Of a stretch of 11,474 bases of DNA, positions 6,279 through 11,474 are shown one piece after another; positions within the stretch are counted from its first letter, which is position 1, and each line of letters starts with the position of its first letter. Under the pieces are notes generated by a model that was given only the letters and a program-made list of their open reading frames with translations, did no database searches and had not been told where the DNA came from. The position numbers were made by a program, and so were the translations under genes. The DNA is from JAHJSY01 sp964557155. GTDB lineage: Bacteria > Patescibacteriota > Minisyncoccia > Minisyncoccales > GWA2-38-27. The stretch covers positions 1-11,474 of the forward strand of contig CAZKZC010000013.1 of the NCBI GenBank assembly GCA_964557155.1, written 5' to 3'.

Positions 6279-6572
6279 TTATTTAATACTTTTTAATCTG
6301 TCTTCGAATTTTCCAAGAATTTCTTTTATTGCCTTAATATCCTCTTCTCTAATAATGATATTATTTAAAGTTTGGTTATTTTGAATTTTTCTATCAGCAA
6401 TAAGCTTATTTAGATGAGCTTGCATTATTATTTTTAAATCTGATACTTTGTCAAGAATCATATTTTTTTCTGAAATTATAAGCTTCTTTATTTTTCTATT
6501 CGAAAAAACACCATAGATTGTCCAAATAAGACCAAAGGTGGTTAAAATAATTCCTATTAATGTTAATGTCAT
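6279..6572 (-). CDS. Small membrane-anchored coiled-coil protein, unknown function
   Basis: A 97-residue protein not assigned to a family. Residues 3-23 form a hydrophobic helix (LTLIGIILTTFGLIWTIYGV), followed by a basic patch SNRKIKK that would sit in the cytoplasm, and then a long amphipathic helical region (31-97) rich in Lys, Glu and Ile that is likely coiled coil. The topology is probably N-out/C-in. It lies 12 nt after the GIY-YIG gene and 4 nt before the HAD-like gene. The open frame, spacing and composition support a real gene; no function can be given. Confidence 0.65.
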   Translation of the reverse strand: MTLTLIGIILTTFGLIWTIYGVFSNRKIKKLIISEKNMILDKVSDLKIIMQAHLNKLIADRKIQNNQTLNNIIIREEDIKAIKEILGKFEDRLKSIK

Positions 6573-6584
6573 ATTTTATTAATT

Positions 6585-6821
6585 TTAAATTAGTCTTTTG
6601 TTTAAGAATGCTCTTCCGGAGCCGGATTTTAGATATTTTTCAAATTCAAATGCTTTGTATTTGTCACTAAACGATGCACAGAAAACAAGATTCATTGGCA
6701 GTCTACTTTTTGTAGCTGGAACATGTCCTTTACTATGCCTATCTATTCTGTCTTTTAAATCATTAGTGCATCCTACATATGGATGTCCGTTTGAACATTT
6801 TAAGATATAAACTTGATGCAT
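6585..6821 (-). CDS. GIY-YIG domain protein (UPF0213/YhbQ-like)
   Basis: A 78-residue single GIY-YIG nuclease domain. The first strand is QVYILKC (the GIY position, Y5), the second is PYVG (YIG position, 14-17), followed by R25 and H29 in DRIDRHSKG, and the metal-binding glutamate E61 in FEFEKYLKSGSGRAFLNKR. The length equals that of the stand-alone YhbQ-type family, so it is complete. The biological substrate of this family is not settled; DNA nicking is known for relatives. The gene lies next to tRNA genes and a palindromic block, which may mean a mobile origin, but solitary copies are common chromosomal genes. Confidence 0.88.
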   Translation of the reverse strand: MHQVYILKCSNGHPYVGCTNDLKDRIDRHSKGHVPATKSRLPMNLVFCASFSDKYKAFEFEKYLKSGSGRAFLNKRLI

Positions 6822-6830
6822 ATTGGTGAA

Positions 6831-6914
6831 GCCCTCCTTCGCTGAAGCTTCTTACGAGCTAAGCGGACATTGTCCGCCGTAGCTCGACGAAGCCTCAGCT
6901 TCGGCGGGCGAAGG
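6831..6914. repeat. Composite GC-rich palindromic block
   Basis: An 84-bp non-coding block. The core is a long hairpin at 6855-6886: outer arms CGAGCTA/TAGCTCG and inner arms GCGGAC/GTCCGC around an ATT loop, with small bulges. Around it, CTCCTTCGCTGAAGCT on the left is related to the reverse complement of AGCTTCGGCGGGCGAAGG on the right, making a second, imperfect inverted repeat. Its right end touches the tRNA-Ser(UGA) 3' end. No T-run follows on the minus strand, so a simple terminator is unlikely; a REP-like repeat is more likely. Confidence 0.55.
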
Positions 6915-6998
6915 CGGAGGAGGAGAGATTCGAACTCTCGAGTCCTTGCGGACGGCGGTTTTCAAAACCGCTGGAATAAGCCACTATCCGACTCCTCC
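6915..6998 (-). tRNA. tRNA-Ser(UGA)
   Basis: Acceptor stem GGAGGAG/CTCCTCC with discriminator G, anticodon loop TTTGAAA with anticodon TGA, the long class II variable arm GTCCGCAAGGAC, and T arm GAGAG-TTCGAAT-CTCTC. The encoded 3' end continues CCT, so CCA must be added. Confidence 0.95.
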
Positions 6999-7018
6999 GT
7001 GTGTTTATTTAATTTTGG

Positions 7019-7102
7019 CGGAGAGGGTGGGATTCGAACCCACAAGTCGCTTGCGCGACACGGGTTAGCAACCCGTTCTCGTGACCGTTTGAGTACCTCT
7101 CC
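7019..7102 (-). tRNA. tRNA-Ser(GCU)
   Basis: Acceptor GGAGAGG/CCTCTCC with discriminator G, anticodon loop TTGCTAA (GCT), long variable arm GTCGCGCAAGCGAC, and T arm GTGGG-TTCGAAT-CCCAC. A CCA is encoded next to it (7018-7016). It lies 20 nt upstream of tRNA-Ser(UGA) and is probably transcribed with it from the promoter at 7113-7141. Confidence 0.95.
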
Positions 7103-7112
7103 AATTAACTTG

Positions 7113-7141
7113 ATTTTAACCATTTTTTCGGTTAAAGTCAA
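7113..7141 (-). promoter_or_regulatory. Promoter of the tRNA-Ser pair
   Basis: TTGACT (7141-7136), a 17-bp spacer and TAAAAT (7118-7113), 10 nt before the tRNA-Ser(GCU) 5' end. The spacer and -10 contain an inverted repeat TTAACC/GGTTAA (7135-7130 and 7121-7116). Confidence 0.65.
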
Positions 7142-7218
7142 TATAAGCTCTATACAAAAACTTCGAAAAAGTTTTTATCGAGCCCGACATAAATTTTTCC
7201 AAAATTTGTGTGTATAGG

Positions 7219-7290
7219 GCCCTCGTAGTTTAACGGATAGAACGATGGCTTGCGGAGCCGTTGATGTAGGTTCGATTCCTGCCGAGGGCA
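7219..7290 (+). tRNA. tRNA-Arg(GCG)
   Basis: Acceptor GCCCTCG/CGAGGGC with discriminator A, D loop containing GGA (A20, an arginine identity base), anticodon stem ATGGC/GCCGT around TTGCGGA (anticodon GCG), and T arm GTAGG-TTCGATT-CCTGC. No CCA is encoded. It is the only plus-strand gene here. No clear promoter was found in the AT-rich 116 bp before it, which holds a weak hairpin at 7156-7176. Confidence 0.95.
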
Positions 7291-7315
7291 CACTTCATTA
7301 CATTCAGTGTAAACA

Positions 7316-7346
7316 AAAACTGCGGAGGCCCGTCCTCCGCAGTTTT
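7316..7346. terminator. Bidirectional rho-independent terminator
   Basis: A perfect 13-bp stem AAAACTGCGGAGG/CCTCCGCAGTTTT with a 5-nt loop. The A-run and T-run flanks give a U-tail in both directions, so it serves the plus-strand tRNA-Arg and the minus-strand 3D-domain gene that converge on it. Confidence 0.9.
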
Positions 7347-7357
7347 CGTTTTGATTT

Positions 7358-7876
7358 TTAACTGGATAAAACTTCTATATAGATAGTTTTGGCTCCGAAT
7401 TCTTTTGCTTCTTCATAGCTCGGAAACCAAATATCAACATGATAATAACCTTTTCTGCTATGCATTCTATCTTTAACAACAAAGATCTTATCACCGTATA
7501 ATTCTGGGATTCTAACCTCTGTTCCAAAAGGAAGTAGATTATTGGCGATAATACCATCTTCTACAGTAGATCCTGAAGCAGTAATGAAAGGTGTACTATC
7601 TGTTTGCCCGATAGTACTGGAGTATCCAGTTGCTACAACTTTAATCTTTTTAACAACTTTTAATGGATTTTGAGGATTAGAAACAGCAATTAAACTATTT
7701 TCTTGAATGGCTGACAATTGAGGAGAATCTGCTTCTCCAAAACTATTAGCTAACACCTGATTAATAGATAAAATCCCAAAACCTAATAAGCTCGCCGATA
7801 GACCGGCAATCATTAGTAAAAGTATAAACTTTTTGATCTCCAGATGGGGATCATCTAAATCTAAAATTATATTCAT
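7358..7876 (-). CDS. Membrane-anchored 3D-domain protein (cell-wall enzyme-like)
   Basis: A 172-residue protein with an N-terminal cytoplasmic tail, one hydrophobic helix at about 17-38, a linker, and a C-terminal 3D (three-Asp) domain from about 78. The landmarks are VVATGYSS (80-87), D93 in QTDSTPFITASG, the strand VEDGIIANNLLPFGTEVRIP, D136 in VVKDRMH and D148 in HVDIWF. These match the double-psi beta-barrel of 3D/RpfB/MltA-related proteins, whose aspartates act in peptidoglycan cleavage; enzymatic action is inferred here. It is a single-gene unit with its own promoter and terminator. The ATG at 7876 is chosen because the promoter start is about 24 nt upstream and the membrane helix follows; the Shine-Dalgarno is weak. 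Confidence 0.87.
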   Translation of the reverse strand: MNIILDLDDPHLEIKKFILLLMIAGLSASLLGFGILSINQVLANSFGEADSPQLSAIQENSLIAVSNPQNPLKVVKKIKVVATGYSSTIGQTDSTPFITASGSTVEDGIIANNLLPFGTEVRIPELYGDKIFVVKDRMHSRKGYYHVDIWFPSYEEAKEFGAKTIYIEVLSS

Positions 7877-7906
7877 AATAAAATCCCGTTTTCACAGGAT
7901 GTGTCC

Positions 7907-7935
7907 ATGCTAGCATATTTGAGAATCTTTGTCAA
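7907..7935 (-). promoter_or_regulatory. Promoter of the 3D-domain gene
   Basis: TTGACA (7935-7930), a 17-bp spacer ending in TGC, and TAGCAT (7912-7907): a consensus -35 with an extended -10 (TGnTAGCAT). The expected start is about 24 nt before the ATG at 7876. Confidence 0.65.
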
Positions 7936-7941
7936 TAGCTT

Positions 7942-7980
7942 GAAATAGAAAAGGGCACAAGAATAGTTTCTCTCGTGCCC
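7942..7980 (-). terminator. Rho-independent terminator of the exported-protein gene
   Basis: A stem of 10 pairs with one G-U pair, GGGCACGAGA/TCTTGTGCCC (7980-7971 and 7962-7953), with an 8-nt loop, followed on the minus strand by TTTTCTATTT. It lies 10 nt after the stop at 7991. Confidence 0.85.
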
Positions 7981-7990
7981 GCTTGTGATC

Positions 7991-8869
7991 TTACTTTTCA
8001 GTTGAGAATTTCATGTCCGGAAAAGCTTCTTTAATCGCTAACTGTAGCCAAAAATGAGCTTCTCTCATATCATTGTCCATGATCGCATGTAACACCCGTA
8101 AATGACGAAGCTCGTTAGCAGAACACCTCTTAAGACATGAACGTTCGTACTCATTGGTAGAGCGTTCCAAAACCCGATTCCAATAGATAGTTCTGTTTAT
8201 ATCTCCAAAGAAATCTGTAAATTCCTTCCAAGCACCGATATCTAATCTAAAACACTCGGAACGAATGAGATATAAATAAACTATTGTTTTTCTGTTGGCT
8301 CGATATGCCACCTCGGAATTGACCATACTCAGATCATTAAGATACGCTTGTGTCTTTTTGTGTGCTTCGTTAAGCAATTCTCTGATAGTAGCTTGCATTT
8401 CTTCAGATACAACTTCGTGTTCAGAGGCAACGACCGGGTTGTCCACAAATAGCTCGCACTTGCTTAAAAATTTAGTTATTGTTTTTGATGCTCTTTCTAT
8501 CTTTGAGCAAGCTTCTTTCTGTTGATCAGCTTCGTCTTCGTCTTCGTCTTCGTCTTTCTCTAGTTCCTTTATTACAACCTTCAACTTTTCCGCAATATCG
8601 TCCTTCAAAACAAATGTTAAGGGTTTTCGCCGACTATCCATATGCTTAACATATTTACGCAACATCTCAACATGGTCAGCTTTCGCTTGGACACAATCTT
8701 CACTAGATTCAGTTGCAAGCTCGGTGAGTAAAATAAGGCAATCTGTTACATTACACAAATTTAACGCATCTGATTCCCTTAAATTCTCTGCTCCTACGAG
8801 CAAAACAGAACACAAAACCATGGAAAAGAGTGCCATAGCTATAATCGTCTTTTTTCCTTTGTCGCTCAT
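7991..8869 (-). CDS. Secreted cysteine-rich helical protein, unknown function
   Basis: A 292-residue protein of no family I recognise. The N-terminus is a classical signal peptide: basic KGKK, a hydrophobic core at 8-25, and a cleavage site after VGA (27). The mature part is predicted mostly helical and charged and holds eight cysteines (39, 44, 59, 121, 138, 206, 245, 249), an even number that would allow four disulfides outside the cytoplasm. A run of alternating Asp/Glu at 106-113 comes from a hexanucleotide repeat. The Shine-Dalgarno is strong for this window (AAAGGA, 6 nt before ATG). A TTGACA 30 to 40 nt upstream may be a -35 box but has no well-spaced -10. It has its own terminator and may be transcribed together with tRNA-Gly upstream. 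Confidence 0.8.
   Translation of the reverse strand: MSDKGKKTIIAMALFSMVLCSVLLVGAENLRESDALNLCNVTDCLILLTELATESSEDCVQAKADHVEMLRKYVKHMDSRRKPLTFVLKDDIAEKLKVVIKELEKDEDEDEDEADQQKEACSKIERASKTITKFLSKCELFVDNPVVASEHEVVSEEMQATIRELLNEAHKKTQAYLNDLSMVNSEVAYRANRKTIVYLYLIRSECFRLDIGAWKEFTDFFGDINRTIYWNRVLERSTNEYERSCLKRCSANELRHLRVLHAIMDNDMREAHFWLQLAIKEAFPDMKFSTEK
8530..8556. repeat. Hexanucleotide tandem repeat CTTCGT
   Basis: About 4.5 exact copies of CTTCGT. It encodes the alternating Glu-Asp run of the exported protein. Since the unit is 6 bp, gain or loss of copies keeps the frame and only changes the length of the acidic run. Confidence 0.8.
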
Positions 8870-8921
8870 TTCTTTTCCTTTCCAAAATTCTATCTATATT
8901 CACTTGTCAAAAAACTAGTTT

Positions 8922-9674
<753 letters not shown>

Positions 9675-9675
9675 A

Positions 9676-9719
9676 TTGAACCTCTTGGTTATTGTTTTTA
9701 TAATAACACAAGGGTTCAA
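9676..9719 (-). promoter_or_regulatory. Inverted repeat covering the ribosome binding site of the HTH gene
   Basis: Arms TTGAACC/GGTTCAA (9676-9682, 9713-9719), then CTTG/CAAG with bulges, then GTTATT/AATAAC (9688-9693, 9702-9707) around an 8-nt loop. It ends one base before the ATG, and the only Shine-Dalgarno-like AGAGG lies in the stem. It could lower translation as RNA or bind the HTH protein as DNA. Confidence 0.5.
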
Positions 9720-9738
9720 ATTTAGAAAGAGCTGTAAT

Positions 9739-9752
9739 TGTGGATAACTTGT
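9739..9752 (-). repeat. 14-bp repeat with DnaA-box-like TTATCCACA, copy 1
   Basis: The sequence TGTGGATAACTTGT (plus strand) is shared exactly with 10438-10451. It contains a perfect DnaA-box consensus and touches the 3' end of tRNA-Phe. Function is unknown. Confidence 0.35.
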
Positions 9753-9823
9753 GCCGGAGGTGAGAATTGAACCCACTACCCCCTTTTTTTCAGAAAGATG
9801 CTCTACCAATGAGCTACTCCGGC
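9752..9823 (-). tRNA. tRNA-Phe(GAA)
   Basis: Acceptor GCCGGAG/CTCCGGC with discriminator A, D arm GCTC/GAGC, an AT-rich anticodon stem TCTTT/AAAGG (closed by a T-G pair) around CTGAAAA (GAA), and T arm GTGGG-TTCAATT-CTCAC. No CCA is encoded. It lies 9 nt after tRNA-Val. Confidence 0.93.
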
Positions 9824-9832
9824 ATGTTTTGG

Positions 9833-9906
9833 TGGGCGGTGAAGGACTCGAACCCTCGGCCTCCTCGGTGTAAACGAGGCGCTCTAGCCAACTGAGCTAA
9901 CCGCCC
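9833..9906 (-). tRNA. tRNA-Val(UAC)
   Basis: Acceptor GGGCGGT/ACCGCCC with discriminator A, anticodon stem CCTCG/CGAGG around TTTACAC (TAC), T arm GAGGG-TTCGAGT-CCTTC. CCA is encoded (9832-9830). Confidence 0.96.
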
Positions 9907-9918
9907 ATAAAATAGGGG

Positions 9919-10002
9919 TGGGCGAGGAGGGACTTGAACCCTCACGGGGATAACCCCCTATGCCCCTCAAGCATAGATGTCTACCGATTCCATCACCCGC
10001 CC
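9919..10002 (-). tRNA. tRNA-Leu(GAG)
   Basis: Acceptor GGGCGGG/CTCGCCC (one G-U pair) with discriminator A, anticodon stem TATGC/GCATA around TTGAGGG (GAG), class II variable arm GGGGGTTATCCCC, T arm GAGGG-TTCAAGT-CCCTC. The 5' end is only 2 nt after the rplS stop codon, so it must be cut from the rplS transcript. Confidence 0.95.
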
Positions 10003-10004
10003 AT

Positions 10005-10409
10005 CTATTTTTCTTCTTCTTTGGGCTTCTCTTGCTTAGGTTCTTCCCAAGCTGCTATGTCTCCCAATTCTTTTCTTTTTAAACGTGCCTTTTTTCCTTT
10101 AGCCGTTCTTAAGTAATAAAGCTTAGCTCTTCTTACCTTGCTTCTTTTAATAACTTCTATCTTTCCAATCATTGGAGTATGAATGGGGAATATCTTTTCT
10201 ACGCCAACTCCAGCAATAACTTTTCTTACAGTTATTGTAGCATTTATTCCTTTACCATGCTTTCTTGCCAAAACAACACCTTCAAAGGCTTGGAGACGCT
10301 CTTTCCCTTTTTCTTTAATTTTTTGATACACCTTAATAGTGTCACCCGGTTGGATGCTAGGTAATCCTTCTTTTAATTGTGCGTTTGTAATTGTTTCTAT
10401 TTTAGTCAT
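10005..10409 (-). CDS. rplS: 50S ribosomal protein L19
   Basis: A 134-residue L19, which lies at the contact of the 30S and 50S subunits. The sequence shows the usual L19 path: PSIQPGDTIKVYQKI (17-31), QAFEGVVLARKHGKGINATI (40-59), TVRKVIAGVGVEKIFPIHTP (60-79), and KVRRAKLYYLR (91-101). The body is standard and a charged Lys/Glu-rich tail of about 18 residues extends beyond the usual end. A Shine-Dalgarno (GGGAG) lies 6 nt before the ATG, just after the stop-proximal hairpin of the RluA gene, which ends 1 nt upstream. Its TAG stop is followed after 2 nt by tRNA-Leu. Confidence 0.97.
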   Translation of the reverse strand: MTKIETITNAQLKEGLPSIQPGDTIKVYQKIKEKGKERLQAFEGVVLARKHGKGINATITVRKVIAGVGVEKIFPIHTPMIGKIEVIKRSKVRRAKLYYLRTAKGKKARLKRKELGDIAAWEEPKQEKPKEEEK

Positions 10410-10410
10410 A

Positions 10411-11085
10411 TTATTCTCCCTGCCCGCCTTGGGCGGGTGTGGATAACTTGTTAATAATTTCTTTTAAGCCTTTTGGCAGTTCGGAACAAAACTCTTTTGT
10501 TTCTCCATTTATCATCTCTATCTTTATGCACTCTGCATGAAGAAAATGTTGGCTTAATCCTTCTGGACAAGGCTGATTTTTAAATCCATAAACCTTATCG
10601 CCAACAATTGGATGGTTGATATACGCCAAATGAGCTCTTATCTGATGCTTTCTTCCCGTCTTAGGAAAAACTTCCAGCAGTGTATATTCTTTAAATCTTT
10701 TAGCAACTTTGTAATCTGTAATCGCTGATCTCTTCCCTACTTTTGAGCCTGGATCGATTTCAGAATAAACTTTCTGTTTCTTCCTATCATTTATTCCTCG
10801 ACCAATTAAGGTTTCTATTCTTTTTTCATTGTCTTGAATGCTTCCAACTACAAGAGCAATATACCTCTTTTTTAATATTTTTTCAAGCCCTTTAGACTTA
10901 TCAGAAAACTGTTTTTGATAAAAGAGCAAGCTCTCTTCGGTTTTTGCTATTAAAAGCACACCGGAAGTATCTTTATCTAATCTGTGAATTTTATCTAAAT
11001 TTGGATAAATATCAGTGATTACAACCCCTGCCGGCTTATCAACAACCAACAAATCCTCATCTTCATATATTATTTTCATTTCCAT
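10411..11085 (-). CDS. RluA-family 23S rRNA/tRNA pseudouridine synthase
   Basis: A 224-residue catalytic domain that converts uridine to pseudouridine in structured RNA. The N-terminal strand is YEDEDLLVVDKPAGVV (7-22), the catalytic motif HRLDKDTSG (34-42) holds the active Asp D37, and the C-terminal motif is GRKHQIRAHLA (143-153), all standard for RluA/RluC/RluD. There is no N-terminal S4 domain, so it is shorter than RluC/RluD and closer to RluA in size; the exact target site cannot be assigned. The last residues (PAQGGQGE) are encoded by a GC-rich palindrome and look like a late addition. It is co-directional with rplS, 1 nt apart. Confidence 0.92.
   Translation of the reverse strand: MEMKIIYEDEDLLVVDKPAGVVITDIYPNLDKIHRLDKDTSGVLLIAKTEESLLFYQKQFSDKSKGLEKILKKRYIALVVGSIQDNEKRIETLIGRGINDRKKQKVYSEIDPGSKVGKRSAITDYKVAKRFKEYTLLEVFPKTGRKHQIRAHLAYINHPIVGDKVYGFKNQPCPEGLSQHFLHAECIKIEMINGETKEFCSELPKGLKEIINKLSTPAQGGQGE
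10423..10437. repeat. GC-rich hairpin at the 3' end of the RluA-family gene
   Basis: CCCGCC-TTG-GGCGGG on the plus strand: a perfect 6-bp stem with a 3-nt loop in AT-rich DNA. It is translated as the PAQGG tail and lies 2 nt before the rplS Shine-Dalgarno (GGGAG at 10420-10416). No U-run follows, so it is not a normal terminator. Confidence 0.6.
10438..10451 (-). repeat. 14-bp repeat with DnaA-box-like TTATCCACA, copy 2
   Basis: An exact copy of the 14-mer at 9739-9752, here inside the last codons of the RluA-family gene and directly beside the GC-rich hairpin at 10423-10437. Confidence 0.35.
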
Positions 11086-11137
11086 ATCTTAAGTCAAATA
11101 TATCAAATTAACCTTGAAATAACTAATTTTTTAACTA

Positions 11138-11474
11138 TCAAAAAGAAAGTTTTATTTGTTGATTCGGTTCGAAAAAGAAAGTCTGAGATTGAATTTTTTG
11201 AACTAAAATCTTTTTTGATTTTTCAAAATTAGTTTCTGTAAATTTCTCTAAAAATATTTTATTAATTTCTTTAACAAACTTCTCTTCTGGTTTTTTGTCT
11301 ATAACTGATTGTCTATAAAGTTTATAAATTTTTAGTATATTTTTTTCTGTCCTTTCGTCAATCATGTTTAAATCTATCATTTTTGATTTATTAATATCAT
11401 TAGGTTCAAATTTTTGAAGTCCATTACCATATTCACGACTGTTATCATCAAAAATTTCCTTAGAAATGTCTGTG
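11138..11474 (-). CDS. C-terminal end of a probable N6-adenine DNA methyltransferase (cut by window edge)
   Basis: The frame is open from the window edge to the stop at 11138, giving 111 visible residues, so the ATG at 11380 is internal rather than a true start. The first visible part reads SKEIFDDNSREYGNGLQKFE and then PNDINKSKMIDL. The pattern REYGxGLxKxEPxD/E near the C-terminus is typical of class I adenine-N6 methyltransferases of type II/Eco57I-like restriction-modification systems, where it closes the target recognition region. The remaining 80 residues are Lys/Glu/Ile-rich and helical. The SAM and NPPY motifs lie outside the window, so the family call rests on this single motif. It ends 52 bp before the RluA-family gene. 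Confidence 0.58.
   Translation of the reverse strand, partial: TDISKEIFDDNSREYGNGLQKFEPNDINKSKMIDLNMIDERTEKNILKIYKLYRQSVIDKKPEEKFVKEINKIFLEKFTETNFEKSKKILVQKIQSQTFFFEPNQQIKLSF

Noticed and set aside
7156..7176. AT-rich hairpin AAAAACTT/AAGTTTTT before tRNA-Arg
   Set aside because: The stem is weak and almost all A-T; it lies upstream of a tRNA, not after a gene, so a terminator call is not supported.
6870..7217. A 115-codon open frame on the plus strand
   Set aside because: It is the antisense translation of the two tRNA-Ser genes and the palindromic block (GGEGGIRTH-type text is a well-known tRNA artefact); no ribosome site or homology.
7375..7557. Second minus-strand frame inside the 3D-domain gene
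   Set aside because: Out-of-frame shadow; the 3D motifs lie in the other frame.
8295..8918. Two plus-strand open frames opposite the exported protein
   Set aside because: No ribosome sites; the minus-strand gene has a signal peptide, Shine-Dalgarno and terminator.
9675..9809. N-terminal extension of the HTH protein frame up to 9809
   Set aside because: These 45 codons lie in tRNA-Phe and the inverted repeat; protein similarity and the AGAGG site begin at the ATG at 9674.
9934..10116. Plus-strand open frame across tRNA-Leu and rplS
   Set aside because: It is antisense to clear genes and has no protein features of its own.

Overview
The window looks like part of a small, AT-rich, densely packed genome of a Candidate Phyla Radiation bacterium (Patescibacteria, most likely Parcubacteria-like). 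This is inferred from the style of the proteins: a reduced PilM/N/O set with a tiny PilP-like partner, a HAD-like protein with a degenerate motif IV, a membrane-anchored 3D-domain protein, an HTH protein beside tRNA genes, and GC-rich palindromes in AT-rich DNA. UGA is used as a stop codon (response regulator, CYTH remnant), which argues against the UGA=Gly code of Gracilibacteria/Absconditabacteria. Nearly everything is on the minus strand, so transcription runs from high to low coordinates; the one exception is a tRNA-Arg gene.

Region A (11474 to 9752): the C-terminal end of a probable adenine-N6 DNA methyltransferase enters from the window edge. It is followed by a translation cluster: an RluA-family pseudouridine synthase, rplS (L19), then tRNA-Leu(GAG), tRNA-Val(UAC) and tRNA-Phe(GAA), with only 1 to 12 nt between neighbours.

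Region B (9751 to 7316): an HTH protein with a LAGLIDADG-like motif sits between tRNA-Phe and tRNA-Gly. It has an inverted repeat over its ribosome binding site, and its reading frame has no stop before it runs into tRNA-Gly(GCC). Next come a secreted cysteine-rich protein of unknown function with its own terminator, and a membrane-anchored 3D-domain cell-wall protein with a good promoter. A perfect bidirectional hairpin terminator separates this strand from the converging tRNA-Arg(GCG).

Region C (7102 to 5187): two tRNA-Ser genes (GCU with a strong promoter, then UGA) are followed by a GC-rich palindromic block, a GIY-YIG protein, a small membrane/coiled-coil protein, a degenerate HAD-like protein, and the first 53 codons of a CYTH-domain gene. 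The CYTH gene breaks off exactly at the promoter of a PHD/RelE-type toxin-antitoxin pair, whose promoter carries three tandem 11-bp operator-like repeats.

Region D (5126 to 1): a type IV pilus operon pilM-pilN-pilO-(pilP-like)-pilB-response regulator-pilT. PilM/N/O and the small protein would form the inner-membrane alignment platform, PilB drives extension and PilT retraction; a lone CheY-like receiver lies between the two motor genes. A remnant of a REP-associated tyrosine transposase, carrying two inverted GTAG-type REP hairpins, interrupts the operon just upstream of pilB. No CRISPR array, rRNA gene, complete insertion sequence or clear replication origin was seen, and no stretch over 300 bases is without a gene.
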